Notes: a model not told the origin generated them from the sequence alone. A stretch of 64,000 nt of DNA from Pyrinomonadaceae bacterium (GCA_026129865.1 JAHCHG010000013.1:62001-126000); one strand, 5' to 3'. Shown: positions 46,450 through 54,404, numbered from the stretch's first letter. Translations and numbers: made by a program.

Positions 46450-47150
46450 GGACACATACAAAAGAAACACAGGCGACGACGACTCCGCAGATGGCTCTGG
46501 ACTTTTTGCGCGAGGGAAACCATCGTTTCGTCAGCAATTTGAATAGCAATCGCGATTTGCTCGAACAAGTCAACGAAACGCGCGACGGGCAATTTCCGTT
46601 TGCGACGGTTTTAAGCTGCATAGATTCCAGAACGTCCGCTGAACTGATCTTCGACCAAGGTTTGGGCGAGATTTTCAGCATTCGAATCGCCGGAAATGTT
46701 ATTAATGAAGACATTTTGGGTTCGATGGAATTTGCGTGCAGCATCGCGGGTTCAAAACTTATCGTTATTTTGGGACACACAAAATGCGGCGCGATTCGCG
46801 GGGCTTGCGACAATGTGCAGATGGGAAATCTATCGACTCTGCTCAATAAAATTCAGCCGTCGGTTTATTTCGAACGGACGATCACGGAAAACCGGACGGC
46901 GGAAAATGCGGAATTTGTCGAAAAAGTTTCGCGCATACAGGTCAAACGAAGCGTCGAAAAAATCGTCGAACGCAGCGTGATCTTGCGCGAAATGATCGAA
47001 AACGGCGAGATCGGTCTGATCGGCGCGCTTTATGATGTCGAAACCGGAATCGTTGAATTTCTGGAAGAAACGCTGATGCTCGGCAAGATAAAACATTTTT
47101 ATCTTGATGTGAACGGGCATAAACAGGCAATTGTTGGAAACGATTTTTGA
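46446..47150 (+). CDS. Beta-class carbonic anhydrase
   Basis: A 234-residue zinc enzyme that interconverts CO2 and bicarbonate. Ligands and active site: SCIDSRTSAE (first Cys and the Asp-Arg dyad) and ILGHTKCGAI (His and second Cys). There is no signal peptide, so it is cytoplasmic. It has a C-terminal helix pair (YDVETGIVEFLEETL) normal for the family. Its start overlaps the ridA stop by four bases. It ends before a repeat-rich gap that leads to sufC. Confidence 0.94.
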   Translation: MRTHTKETQATTTPQMALDFLREGNHRFVSNLNSNRDLLEQVNETRDGQFPFATVLSCIDSRTSAELIFDQGLGEIFSIRIAGNVINEDILGSMEFACSIAGSKLIVILGHTKCGAIRGACDNVQMGNLSTLLNKIQPSVYFERTITENRTAENAEFVEKVSRIQVKRSVEKIVERSVILREMIENGEIGLIGALYDVETGIVEFLEETLMLGKIKHFYLDVNGHKQAIVGNDF

Positions 47151-47170
47151 AGGGAAAATAATTCAAAAAA

Positions 47171-47356
47171 GTCGCACAGCGACAATTTGAATTTAGGCAG
47201 TTCTTTTAAGGAATGCTTTAGGTAAGAGATTTGATCTGTTGCTTCAGCGACAATTGAACACGGAAGTTTCAAGCTTTGCTGACGCATCATGAATTATGAA
47301 TTACGCAGCTCCAATCATTAAAATACACGGCTAAAATCAGCCGGTCGCTACGCGAC
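47171..47356. repeat. Palindromic doublet, family epsilon, between carbonic anhydrase and sufC
   Basis: GTCGC-ACA-GCGAC at 47171-47183 and GTCGC-TAC-GCGAC at 47344-47356 bracket a 160-bp A/T-rich gap. A third, partial copy (TTGCTTCAGCGACAATTG) is near 47240. No gene lies in this 223-bp stretch. Confidence 0.6.
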
Positions 47357-47373
47357 ATTAATTAAGAATATTT

Positions 47374-48126
47374 ATGTTATTAGAAATCAAAGATTTACAC
47401 GCCGCGATTGACGGCAAAACGATATTGAACGGCTTGAATTTGCAGATAAACAAAGGCGAAGTTCACGCGATTATGGGACCAAACGGTTCGGGGAAATCCA
47501 CGCTGGCGAAAGTTCTCGCCGGACATCCTTCGTATGAAGTTACCAAAGGCGAAGTGCTTTATGAAGGCAAAAATTTGCTCGAATTAGAACCGGACGAACG
47601 CGCACGGGAAGGTGTTTTTCTGGCGTTTCAATATCCGGTCGAAGTTCCGGGCGTTTCAAATTCGCAGTTTTTGCGGCTCGCTTACAACGAAAAGATGAAA
47701 CACATCGGCGAAGAAGAGCTCGATCCGCTCGAATTTAACGATTATCTGACGGAAAAAGCGAAGGTCGTCGAAATGGACAAATCGTTTTTCAAGCGTTCGG
47801 TCAACGAAGGTTTTTCGGGCGGCGAAAAGAAACGCAACGAGATTTTGCAGATGGCGGTTTTAGAGCCGAAACTCGCGGTTTTGGACGAAACCGATTCGGG
47901 TTTGGACATTGACGCGCTGAGAATTGTTGCTGAAGGCGTGAACAAATTGCGCGATGAAAACAAGGCGATTATTCTGGTTACGCATTATCAAAGACTTTTA
48001 AATTACATCACGCCGGATTTCGTCCACGTTCTCGCAGGCGGGAAAATCGTCAAAGAAGGCGGCAAAGAACTCGCGCTCGAACTCGAAGAAAAAGGTTACG
48101 ATTGGGTGAAAGCGGCATCGAAATAG
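47374..48126 (+). CDS. sufC: SufC, ABC-type ATPase of the SufBCD scaffold
   Basis: A 250-residue ABC ATPase. It drives conformational change of SufB-SufD during Fe-S assembly. Walker [13 protein letters not shown] near residue 34, signature [14 protein letters not shown], Walker [16 protein letters not shown]-loop LVTHYQRLL. The last codons (YDWVKAASK) are repeated in part as DNA 540 bp downstream. DUF4258 starts on the base after the stop. Confidence 0.97.
   Translation: MLLEIKDLHAAIDGKTILNGLNLQINKGEVHAIMGPNGSGKSTLAKVLAGHPSYEVTKGEVLYEGKNLLELEPDERAREGVFLAFQYPVEVPGVSNSQFLRLAYNEKMKHIGEEELDPLEFNDYLTEKAKVVEMDKSFFKRSVNEGFSGGEKKRNEILQMAVLEPKLAVLDETDSGLDIDALRIVAEGVNKLRDENKAIILVTHYQRLLNYITPDFVHVLAGGKIVKEGGKELALELEEKGYDWVKAASK
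48100..48121 (+). repeat. 22-bp direct repeat, copy 1 (sufC 3' end)
   Basis: Bases 48100-48121 code for the last residues of SufC and are identical over 22 bp to 48659-48680. The pair brackets the DUF4258-YgiT cassette. Confidence 0.9.
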
Positions 48127-48403
48127 ATGAAGATTATTTTTCCTTCGTATGTCTTAAAGCGAATGATCGAGCGCGGGTATCAGCGTTGAAAATGTTCGTG
48201 CCGTTTTGGAAAACGGCGACATAATCGAGGAATACAAAGCGGATATGCCGCCGCGTTATTTGGTTTTTGATTGGATTGACGGCAGACCTTTGCACGTTGT
48301 TGCCGAAGACGATCCGGTAAGTCGGGAAACAACAGCAGTAACGGTTTATCAGCCGAGTCGGAAATATTGGAAGAGCGGTTTCAGAGAAAGGAAAAAATTA
48401 TGA
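48127..48403 (+). pseudogene. DUF4258 (MqsR-like toxin family), frameshifted
   Basis: The start frame reads MKIIFPSYVLKRMIERGYQR and stops. Dropping one G of the GGG at 48175-48177 gives IERGISVENVRAVLENGDII, which joins directly to EEYKADMPPRYLVFDWIDGRPLHVVAEDD ... YWKSGF, a full DUF4258 sequence. The lesion is thus a one-base insertion. The stop at 48401-48403 overlaps the YgiT start (ATGA), the usual coupling of this pair. A programmed shift cannot be ruled out from sequence alone, but no slippery heptamer or downstream structure is obvious. Confidence 0.87.
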
Positions 48404-48651
48404 TTTGTTTAGTGTGCAAGCATCGAAAAATGGAACAGGGAACTACGATTTTGCCGATTGAGCGCGAAGACGAAATCTTATTGATAACCGATATTCCCGC
48501 CCGAATCTGCGCTAATTGCGGCGAGGCATACCTTGAAGAAGATACATCAATAAATGTGCAGACGCTGGCAAATAAGCAATTTTCGGGCGAAATCAGTTAC
48601 GCCGATTCAACGGACAAACGGAAAATCTCGGTGTTGCTTTATGCTGCTTGA
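48400..48651 (+). CDS. YgiT/MqsA-type zinc-finger antitoxin
   Basis: Started at the ATG at 48400 that overlaps the DUF4258 stop; 83 residues. A CxxC...CxxC zinc finger is present (CLVCKHRK near the start and ICANCGEAYLEE near residue 40), as in the YgiT/MqsA N-terminal domain, followed by a short helical tail. The DNA-binding C-terminal HTH of full MqsA is missing, which is normal for the short family members that pair with DUF4258. The frame is intact while its toxin is not. Confidence 0.85.
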   Translation: MICLVCKHRKMEQGTTILPIEREDEILLITDIPARICANCGEAYLEEDTSINVQTLANKQFSGEISYADSTDKRKISVLLYAA

Positions 48652-48658
48652 GAAATAA

Positions 48659-48680
48659 GATTGGGTGAAAGCGGCATCGA
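48659..48680 (+). repeat. 22-bp direct repeat, copy 2
   Basis: Exact copy of 48100-48121 (end of sufC), here without function as code, between the YgiT gene and the HicB region. Confidence 0.9.
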
Positions 48681-48689
48681 CATAATTGT

Positions 48690-48827
48690 ATGTTCAAATT
48701 TTTCAAAAATTGGTTGGCTAAAGAAGTATTTTACGAAAAGAAATGTCAGGAAGGCTTAAAAGAGTTAGGCAAGATTTTGGTAAACATCCAGCGCAATCAG
48801 ACTGAAATCGAAATTCTAATGCTTTAA
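48690..48827 (+). other. Short ORF in frame with hicB, cut by a TAA
   Basis: An ATG at 48690 opens 45 residues (MFKFFKNWLAKEVFYEKKCQ ... IQRNQTEIEILML) that end at TAA 48825-48827. The same frame goes on past the stop as TQETLERVEKALNNLGQSLN straight into HicB. The amphipathic heptad pattern continues across the stop, so this may be the N-terminal half of a once longer HicB-type protein with a nonsense change. Two separate small genes are the alternative. Confidence 0.5.
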
Positions 48828-48839
48828 ACTCAGGAAACC

Positions 48840-49094
48840 TTGGAAAGAGTTGAAAAGGCGTTGAACAATTTAGGACAGAGTTTGAATCAAACATACACGG
48901 CGATTATCAAACAAGACGGTGATTGGTGGACCCCTTGGATCGAAGAAATTCCGGGCGTGAATTGTCAGGAAAAAACGCGCGACGAATTGATCGCATCGCT
49001 GAAAGAAACATTGCAGGAAGCGTTGGAATTTAATCGTCAGGACGCTCTTGATTTAGCCGGATCGAATTATCAGGAATTAGCGATTGCGTTATGA
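48840..49094 (+). CDS. hicB: HicB-family antitoxin
   Basis: The HicB core (TYTAIIKQDGDWWTPWIEEIPGVNCQEKTRDELIASLKETLQEAL) is complete. It has the degraded RNase H-like fold that neutralises HicA in known pairs. Start uncertain: a TTG at 48840 gives 84 residues, and there is no ATG before the core in this frame except at 48690, beyond a stop. The stop overlaps the hicA ATG (ATGA at 49091). Confidence 0.8.
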   Translation: MERVEKALNNLGQSLNQTYTAIIKQDGDWWTPWIEEIPGVNCQEKTRDELIASLKETLQEALEFNRQDALDLAGSNYQELAIAL

Positions 49095-49243
49095 AACGCA
49101 GAAAATTGATTCGGCATTTTTGATGAAGCACGGTTGCGAACTTTTGCGTGAGGGCGCGTTCGGCAATTCCGCGTCACAACGAAATTTCAGATCAACTAGC
49201 GAACAAAATTTGCAAAGATTTGGGAGTTCCAAAAGTAAAATAA
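49091..49243 (+). pseudogene. hicA: HicA toxin remnant
   Basis: MKRRKLIRHF then stop in the first frame. The next frame resumes with MKHGCELLREGA, and a third frame ends with IPRHNEISDQLANKICKDLGVPK and a stop at 49241-49243. The central part that carries the catalytic His (normally G-x-H-x-x-Y) is deleted. At least two frame breaks plus the deletion make it dead. The pair order here (HicB first, then HicA) is a known variant. Confidence 0.85.
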
Positions 49244-49244
49244 A

Positions 49245-50618
49245 ATGAATTCACAAACAGTAAAAGAAACGATTTATACAAAGGATTTTCAAAAGAGTCT
49301 GGAAAACGCGAATCAGCCGGAATGGTTGAAAAAATTGCGTGAAGAGGCTTTTCAGTTTTTTACGGAGAACGGTTTTCCGACAATCAAAGATGAAAATTGG
49401 AAGTATACGAATGTTAAAGAAGTAGTGAGCGGTGAGTGGTTAGTGAACAGGTCAGAACCATCTGCGGTAGCGGATGGTTTAAGGTCTATTACTGAGAATT
49501 CCGAGACCGGCGTTCAACCGCCCGCTATCGCAGGCGGTACTGACTTTGTTTTCGATGAATCGAAACAAAGCGTTCTGGTTTTCATGAACGGCGCGTTCGA
49601 TAGAAATCTATCGAATACGGATGCCTTGAAAGATGCGACGGTTTTGAGTTTTGCGGAAACGTCGAAAGATGAAAAATTATCCGAGATCTTCAAAACAAAA
49701 CTCGGAAGTTTAATTGGTTTCGAAAAAAACGGATTCACGGCTTTGAATACAGCGTTTATCGGCGAAGGCGTTTTTATACATTTGCCGAAAAACGTGAAAA
49801 TTGATGCACCTATTCAACTGCTTTTTATGACCGAAGACGGGAAAGTTTCGTTTCCGCGCGTTTTGGTTGTTGCAGAAGAATTTGCGGAAGCAACGATTAT
49901 CGAAACTTTTAACCGCACAGATGAAACGAAATATTTAACTAATTCCGTTATCGAAATCTCGCTCGCCGACGAAGCGAAGATCAAACATTACAGAGTTCAG
50001 CGCGAATCGCATCTCGCCTTTAACATCGGCGCGACGGGGACGGAAATCGGGCGCGGTTCGGTTTATGATGCGACGAATATCAATCTGGGCGCGAAACTTT
50101 CACGGCACGATATTGATTTCCGGTTCAACGCGGAAGGCGGCGAAGCGTTTGTTGACGGGCTTTATATGATCGACGACGACCAGCATCACGACACGCATTC
50201 GCTGATCGACCACGCTTTGCCGAACTGCGTTTCGCATCAAACCTATAAAGGAATTGTGGACGGCAAGGCACGCGCGGTTTTTAACGGAAAGATCCTTGTC
50301 CGCGAAAATGCGAGCGGGACTGACGGTTATCAATCGAACAAAAACCTTCTGCTTTCAAACGATGCGCGGGTTGATACGAAGCCGCAGTTGGAGATTTTCA
50401 ACGACGACGTAAAATGCGCTCACGGCGCAACCGTCGGGCAGCTCGAAGAAGAAGAATTGTTTTATCTCTTGAGTCGCGGCTTGAACGAATCTCTGGCGCG
50501 AAATCTTTTGACTTACGGTTTCGCCGAAGAGATCGTTAATAAAATTACGATCCCGTCGATCAAAAAGCAGTTGGACGAAGCGGTTTTGAACAGATTGAAC
50601 GCAAATTTGGAGGCATAA
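49245..50618 (+). CDS. sufD: SufD, Fe-S scaffold subunit, with in-frame repeat insertion
   Basis: A 457-residue SufD, the partner of SufB and SufC. Typical sequence: DENWKYTNVKEV near the N-terminus, GSVYDATNINLGAKLSRHDIDF, and the C-terminal HGATVGQLEEEELFYLLSRGL. The DNA at 49451-49544, coding about residues 69-100 (SEPSAVADGLRSI ... GVQPPAIAGGT), is a palindromic doublet of family alpha. It adds about 32 residues in a region that varies among SufD proteins, and the frame stays open, so the protein is probably functional. The ATG sits 1 bp after the HicA remnant stop. Confidence 0.96.
   Translation: MNSQTVKETIYTKDFQKSLENANQPEWLKKLREEAFQFFTENGFPTIKDENWKYTNVKEVVSGEWLVNRSEPSAVADGLRSITENSETGVQPPAIAGGTDFVFDESKQSVLVFMNGAFDRNLSNTDALKDATVLSFAETSKDEKLSEIFKTKLGSLIGFEKNGFTALNTAFIGEGVFIHLPKNVKIDAPIQLLFMTEDGKVSFPRVLVVAEEFAEATIIETFNRTDETKYLTNSVIEISLADEAKIKHYRVQRESHLAFNIGATGTEIGRGSVYDATNINLGAKLSRHDIDFRFNAEGGEAFVDGLYMIDDDQHHDTHSLIDHALPNCVSHQTYKGIVDGKARAVFNGKILVRENASGTDGYQSNKNLLLSNDARVDTKPQLEIFNDDVKCAHGATVGQLEEEELFYLLSRGLNESLARNLLTYGFAEEIVNKITIPSIKKQLDEAVLNRLNANLEA
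49451..49544. repeat. Palindromic doublet, family alpha, inside sufD
   Basis: GTCAGAACCATCTGCGG...CGGATGGTTTAA at 49451-49482 and its inverted relative TTCAACCGCCCGC...GGCGGTACTGAC at 49512-49544. The same pair appears at 10964-11063 and 31373-31487. Confidence 0.85.
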
Positions 50619-50623
50619 AAATT

Positions 50624-50818
50624 ATGAGAACGAGAACGAGTTTAATAATCGAAGAAGAAATTTTGGCAAAAATTGACATTATCGCCGAAGAAAAAAATAA
50701 ACGCGCCGCAGTTATCGAAAAAGCTTTGCTTGAATTCATAGCGCGGGAAGAAAAGAAACCGAACAGCCGACTAAACGCCGAACCGGCGCATCCGAAAGCT
50801 GTTTCAAAAGCCAAATAA
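50624..50818 (+). CDS. Ribbon-helix-helix antitoxin-like protein, solo
   Basis: A 64-residue protein with an RHH N-terminus (MRTRTSLIIEEEILAKIDIIAEEKNKRAAVIEKALLEFIARE), as in VapB/CopG-type antitoxins, and a short basic Pro/Ala tail. SD TGGAGG overlaps the sufD end. No toxin gene follows: the next 139 bp hold only a degenerate copy of the sufS start. Either the toxin has been lost or this is a free-standing regulator. Confidence 0.75.
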   Translation: MRTRTSLIIEEEILAKIDIIAEEKNKRAAVIEKALLEFIAREEKKPNSRLNAEPAHPKAVSKAK

Positions 50819-50889
50819 ATTGAACAGTTTCGAATGAACTAAAAGCAGAAATTCAAAATGTAATTTGACATAAAAATGACATAAAAATC

Positions 50890-50930
50890 ATGAAAGCAGT
50901 AATAGAAACGAGCAATTGGAACGTGGAATA
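50890..50930 (+). repeat. Degenerate copy of the sufS 5' end
   Basis: ATGAAAGCAGTAATAGAAAC and about 20 further bases resemble the first codons of sufS at 51520 (MKAVIETSNWNVE-stop versus MKAVKEMSSFDVE). It marks the left border of the MazEF cassette. Confidence 0.65.
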
Positions 50931-50957
50931 AGTTGTCGGTCATTTAAGGTGAATAAT

Positions 50958-51197
50958 ATGCAGACAGTTGAAAGAGTAGAAACAGTTGTGAGTTTGCCAA
51001 AAGATTTGTTGGAGCAGGCTAATAAAGTAAAGAAAGACGTGGAAATTTCCGATGTTATTGAAACGGCTTTGCGCGATTATGTGGCGAAAAAAACTCGTAC
51101 GGAATTGAATCGGCGCGACATAGAAATTATTAATGCAAATTCGGATTTGATTAACAAACAAGTTGAAGAAACTTTGGAGTTTCAAGCAGAATGGTAA
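50958..51197 (+). CDS. MazE/CcdA-like antitoxin
   Basis: Started at the ATG at 50958; 79 residues. The N-terminus ([36 protein letters not shown]) resembles an RHH fold. The C-terminus ([28 protein letters not shown]) matches the toxin-binding tail of CcdA-/MazE-like antitoxins. The stop overlaps the ATG of the MazF remnant (ATGGTAA at 51191). The frame is intact although the toxin is broken. Confidence 0.83.
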   Translation: MQTVERVETVVSLPKDLLEQANKVKKDVEISDVIETALRDYVAKKTRTELNRRDIEIINANSDLINKQVEETLEFQAEW

Positions 51198-51520
51198 GGC
51201 GCGGAGAACTTTACAGAGTCGCAAAACCGACGAAAAATGATCCGAAAAACTTTCGTGTTTTTGTCGTAGTCGGGCGGTAGGAAGTTATCGAATCGAGTTA
51301 TTCGACGGTGATTTGTGCGCCGGTTTATACGAATTGTTTGGATATTAAAACGGAAGTTGAAATTGGAATTGACGAAGGTTTAACACACGATAGTTGCATT
51401 CGCTGCGACGAACTTTTTAGTATTCATAAATCGGTTTTGACAAATTTTGTCGGCACTTTGTCGGAAGAAAAATTACAAGAATTAAATGAAGCGTTAAAAA
51501 TCGCTTTAGTAATAAAATAA
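51191..51520 (+). pseudogene. mazF: MazF/PemK-type toxin with an in-frame TAG
   Basis: [29 protein letters not shown] then TAG (51278-51280, codon 30), then EVIESSYSTVICAPVYTNCL ... LTNFVGTLSEEKLQELNEALKIAL in the same frame. Homologues read RQE at this place, so the lesion is a single CAG-to-TAG change. Everything else matches a full-length MazF. It is an inactive allele unless the stop is suppressed. Its final TAA overlaps the sufS ATG (TAATG). Confidence 0.9.
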
Positions 51521-52761
51521 TGAAAGCAGTAAAAGAAATGAGTAGTTTTGATGTAGAAAAAATCCGCAAAGATTTTCCGGTTTTGTCGCAGACGGTTAAC
51601 GGAAAACCGCTTCGGTATTTGGATAATGCGGCATCTTCGCAAGTGCCGAATCTGGTGATCGAGCGCGGCGCGGAGTATTTGAAAAAGGAACATTCCAACG
51701 TTCACCGCGGCGTTCATTATCTTTCGCAAAAGGCGACGACCGAATATGAGGCGGCGCGCGAAAAGGTCCGGAAATTTATCAACGCAAAAGAAGCGAAAGA
51801 ATGCATCTTTGTCCGCGGCTGCACGGAAGGCGTCAATTTGGTCGCGAACGCTTACGGACGCAAATTTATCAACGAAGGCGACGAGATAATCCTGTCGCAG
51901 ATGGAGCATCATTCGAATATTGTTCCGTGGCAAATGATCGCCGAAGAGCGCGGCGCAAAGATTCGCGTTATTCCGATGAACGAAGCCGGCGAACTGATCA
52001 TTGACGAGTATGAAAATATGCTTAATGAACGGACAAAAATGGTCGCGGTCGCGCATATTTCAAACTCGCTCGGGACGATCAATCCGCTTAAATCAATGAT
52101 CGAAACAGCGCATAAATTCGGCGTTCCTGTTTGTGTCGACGGCGCGCAGGCGGTTCCGCATATTCGGGTCGACGTTCAGGATCTCGACGCCGATTTTTAT
52201 GTTTTTTCGGGACATAAGATGTTTGCTCCGACCGGCAGCGGTGTTTGTTACGGCAAGCGCGAATGGCTGGAAAAAATGGATTCGTATCAGGGCGGCGGGT
52301 CGATGATCTATACGGTAACGTTCGAAAAAACGACTTATGCGCCGATACCGGAAAAATTCGAAGCCGGAACTCCGGCGATCGCTCCGAGTATCGGATTGGG
52401 CGCGGCGATCGATTATTTGAATTCGATCGACCTCGACGCCGCGTTTGCGCACGAACACGAGCTTCTTGAATACGCGACCGAAAAATTATCGAAGATAGAA
52501 GGCGTCAAACTTATCGGAACGGCGAAAGAAAAGGCTTCGGTAATTTCGTTCACGCTTGAAAACGTTCACCCGCACGACATCGGCACGATCCTAGATCAGG
52601 AAGGCATCGCCATCCGCGCCGGACATCACTGCGCTCAGCCGGTCATGCAGTTTTACGACGTTCCCGCGACCGCGCGCGCTTCTCTGGCGTTTTACAACAC
52701 GAAAGAAGATGTTGACGTATTGTGCGATTCGATCCAGAAAGTGATCGATGTTTTTGCGTAA
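51520..52761 (+). CDS. sufS: SufS, group II cysteine desulfurase
   Basis: A 413-residue PLP enzyme that removes sulfur from cysteine for Fe-S assembly. It has the PLP Lys in FYVFSGHKMFAPTGSG, the active-site Cys in RAGHHCAQPVMQFY, and the SufS-type N-terminus (FDVEKIRKDFPVLSQTVNGKPLRYLDNAASSQ). MSSFD at residue 7 is an alternative start. SufU at 54406 is the expected sulfur acceptor. Its start is shared with the stop of the MazF remnant. Confidence 0.96.
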   Translation: MKAVKEMSSFDVEKIRKDFPVLSQTVNGKPLRYLDNAASSQVPNLVIERGAEYLKKEHSNVHRGVHYLSQKATTEYEAAREKVRKFINAKEAKECIFVRGCTEGVNLVANAYGRKFINEGDEIILSQMEHHSNIVPWQMIAEERGAKIRVIPMNEAGELIIDEYENMLNERTKMVAVAHISNSLGTINPLKSMIETAHKFGVPVCVDGAQAVPHIRVDVQDLDADFYVFSGHKMFAPTGSGVCYGKREWLEKMDSYQGGGSMIYTVTFEKTTYAPIPEKFEAGTPAIAPSIGLGAAIDYLNSIDLDAAFAHEHELLEYATEKLSKIEGVKLIGTAKEKASVISFTLENVHPHDIGTILDQEGIAIRAGHHCAQPVMQFYDVPATARASLAFYNTKEDVDVLCDSIQKVIDVFA

Positions 52762-52815
52762 GATCAAAATGCGTCGCTTTCGGCTTTCATGATTTAAGCC
52801 TTACAAATTTGAACG

Positions 52816-53580
52816 ATGACAAACAACGACCGCAGAATCTGGAAAACCGCCGAATTCGATCAGATCATATTTGTCGACATCGAAACCGGTTCGCAGTATG
52901 AAGATTTCCGCGAGATGAATGAATCTTTGCAGGAACTTTGGGGCGAAAAGCGCAGGAGCATTCTGCGGTTCAAACCCGATTCGGAATCGCTTTCCGAAGA
53001 GGATTTTTATTTTGAGAACGCCGGTCTTTATGCCGAATTTGGTCGCGTTCTCTGTATTTCGGTTGGTCTTCTGACTCCCGGCGCGGGCGAGCTCCATATC
53101 AAGACTTTCGGAAACGTTGAAGAATCCGTTGCATTGATCGATTTTGCTGCGTTTCTAGATCAAGTTAAAAACAAGAAACAATTTTTTTGCGGGCATAACA
53201 TTAAGGAATTTGACGTGCCGTATCTCGGTCGCAGAATGCTTGCGAACAATGTCCCGCTCCCTCCGCAGCTCGATGTCAGCGGCTGTAAACCGTGGGAAAT
53301 TCCGCATATCGACACGATGGAACTTTGGAAGTTCGGCGATATGAAAAGCTATACGAGCTTGAAACTTCTGCTGAGCGTATTCGGCATCGCTTCGCCGAAG
53401 GACGACATTGACGGAAGTCAGGTGAACAGCGTTTTTTGGAAGGAAAACGACCTTGAACGAATAGTAAAATACTGCGAAAAGGATGTTATCGCGGTAGCGC
53501 AGCTATACTTGAGATTTCGCGATGCGAAACTTCTGACCGCGGACGCGATAAAGATCCGCGAATGGGAACACGATGTCTAA
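52816..53580 (+). CDS. PolB-like 3'-5' exonuclease domain protein (DEDD)
   Basis: A 254-residue exonuclease of the predicted PolB-exo2 type, with DEDD motifs: VDIETG (Asp/Glu) near residue 18, CGHNIKEFDVPYL (Asp) in the middle and YCEKDVIAVAQLYL (Asp) near the C-terminus. There is no polymerase domain. It probably acts in DNA repair or processing as a stand-alone nuclease. It overlaps the DUF3052 gene by 8 bp and both lie between sufS and sufU. Confidence 0.85.
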   Translation: MTNNDRRIWKTAEFDQIIFVDIETGSQYEDFREMNESLQELWGEKRRSILRFKPDSESLSEEDFYFENAGLYAEFGRVLCISVGLLTPGAGELHIKTFGNVEESVALIDFAAFLDQVKNKKQFFCGHNIKEFDVPYLGRRMLANNVPLPPQLDVSGCKPWEIPHIDTMELWKFGDMKSYTSLKLLLSVFGIASPKDDIDGSQVNSVFWKENDLERIVKYCEKDVIAVAQLYLRFRDAKLLTADAIKIREWEHDV

Positions 53581-53986
53581 AACGGTCGCCGAAAAAATGG
53601 GAATTAAGGAAAATGCACGCGGCATTTTGATAAACGCTCCCGAAGATGCGGTCAAGGATATAGAACTTCCTCCGATAAAATTGGAAACGAAACTTGAGGG
53701 TATGTTTGATTACATTCATTTCTTCGTTCGTTCCCAAAAGGAATTTCACGATGATTTTCCAACCTTGAAGGAACATTTGAATGCAGCGGGTTCGCTGTGG
53801 GTTTCGTGGCTCAAATCAGGTAAGGGCGATACGGACTTAAATATCAAATCGGTCATCAAGCTGGGGTACGAGTCCGGGCTTGTCGAAAGCAAATGCATCA
53901 GCGTGAATTCGGATTGGTCGGCGCTGAAATTCACGCATCCGAAAGAAGGAAAAATCTATAACAACATTTATGGGAAACTAGAATAG
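53573..53986 (+). CDS. DUF3052-like protein
   Basis: A 137-residue cytoplasmic protein with the DUF3052 pattern: MGIKENARGILINAP at the start, LNAAGSLWVSWLKSGKGDTDLNIKSVIKLGYESGLVESKCISVNSDWSALKF toward the end. The family is common in many phyla; its role is not known. It overlaps the exonuclease gene by 8 bp and so is probably translated with it. Confidence 0.82.
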   Translation: MSKTVAEKMGIKENARGILINAPEDAVKDIELPPIKLETKLEGMFDYIHFFVRSQKEFHDDFPTLKEHLNAAGSLWVSWLKSGKGDTDLNIKSVIKLGYESGLVESKCISVNSDWSALKFTHPKEGKIYNNIYGKLE

Positions 53987-54001
53987 AATTCCTGCATTTT
54001 C

Positions 54002-54364
54002 ATGAAAAAGGTCAATCTGGCGGAAAAATTTAGTTTGATCACCGAACACTGGCGACCGAAAGTGGTCGGCGAATTGAACGGTCAGGAAGTAAAACTCGTT
54101 AAATTTCAAGGTGAATTTCCGTGGCACCTCCACGAAAATGAAGACGAAATGTTCATGGCTGTCAGAGGAAATTTTCGAATTGAATTTCGAGACAAAACAG
54201 TCGAATTATCTGAAGGCGAGTTTATCGTGGTTCCGCGCGGTGTCGAGCATCGTCCCGTCGCCGAAGCGGAAGTCGAAGTTTTACTTTTTGAACCGGCGAA
54301 TTTAAAAAACACGGGAAACGTGACGGACGAAAAATTCACTGCGCCCGTCGGCGATAAAATTTAA
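54002..54364 (+). CDS. Single-domain cupin
   Basis: A 120-residue cupin with the two motifs WHLHENEDEMFMAVRG (His-His-Glu) and PRGVEHRPVAE (His). The metal-binding set is complete, so a bound metal is likely. There is no signal peptide. The substrate is unknown. It is 15 bp after the DUF3052 gene and 41 bp before sufU. Confidence 0.85.
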   Translation: MKKVNLAEKFSLITEHWRPKVVGELNGQEVKLVKFQGEFPWHLHENEDEMFMAVRGNFRIEFRDKTVELSEGEFIVVPRGVEHRPVAEAEVEVLLFEPANLKNTGNVTDEKFTAPVGDKI

Positions 54365-54365
54365 C

Positions 54366-54404
54366 GGCAATCCAAAATCCGAAACCTAAAATCCAAAATC
54401 AAAA
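54366..54404. repeat. Short tandem AAAATCC-type repeat before sufU
   Basis: The 41-bp gap consists of several imperfect copies of the unit TCCAAAA. It supplies the sufU leader and leaves no clear SD. Similar low-complexity gaps are frequent in repeat-rich genomes. Confidence 0.5.

Noticed and set aside
48127-48403. Programmed -1/+1 frameshift in DUF4258
   Set aside because: No slippery heptamer or strong downstream structure is seen, and neighbouring toxins carry plain lesions too, so decay is simpler.
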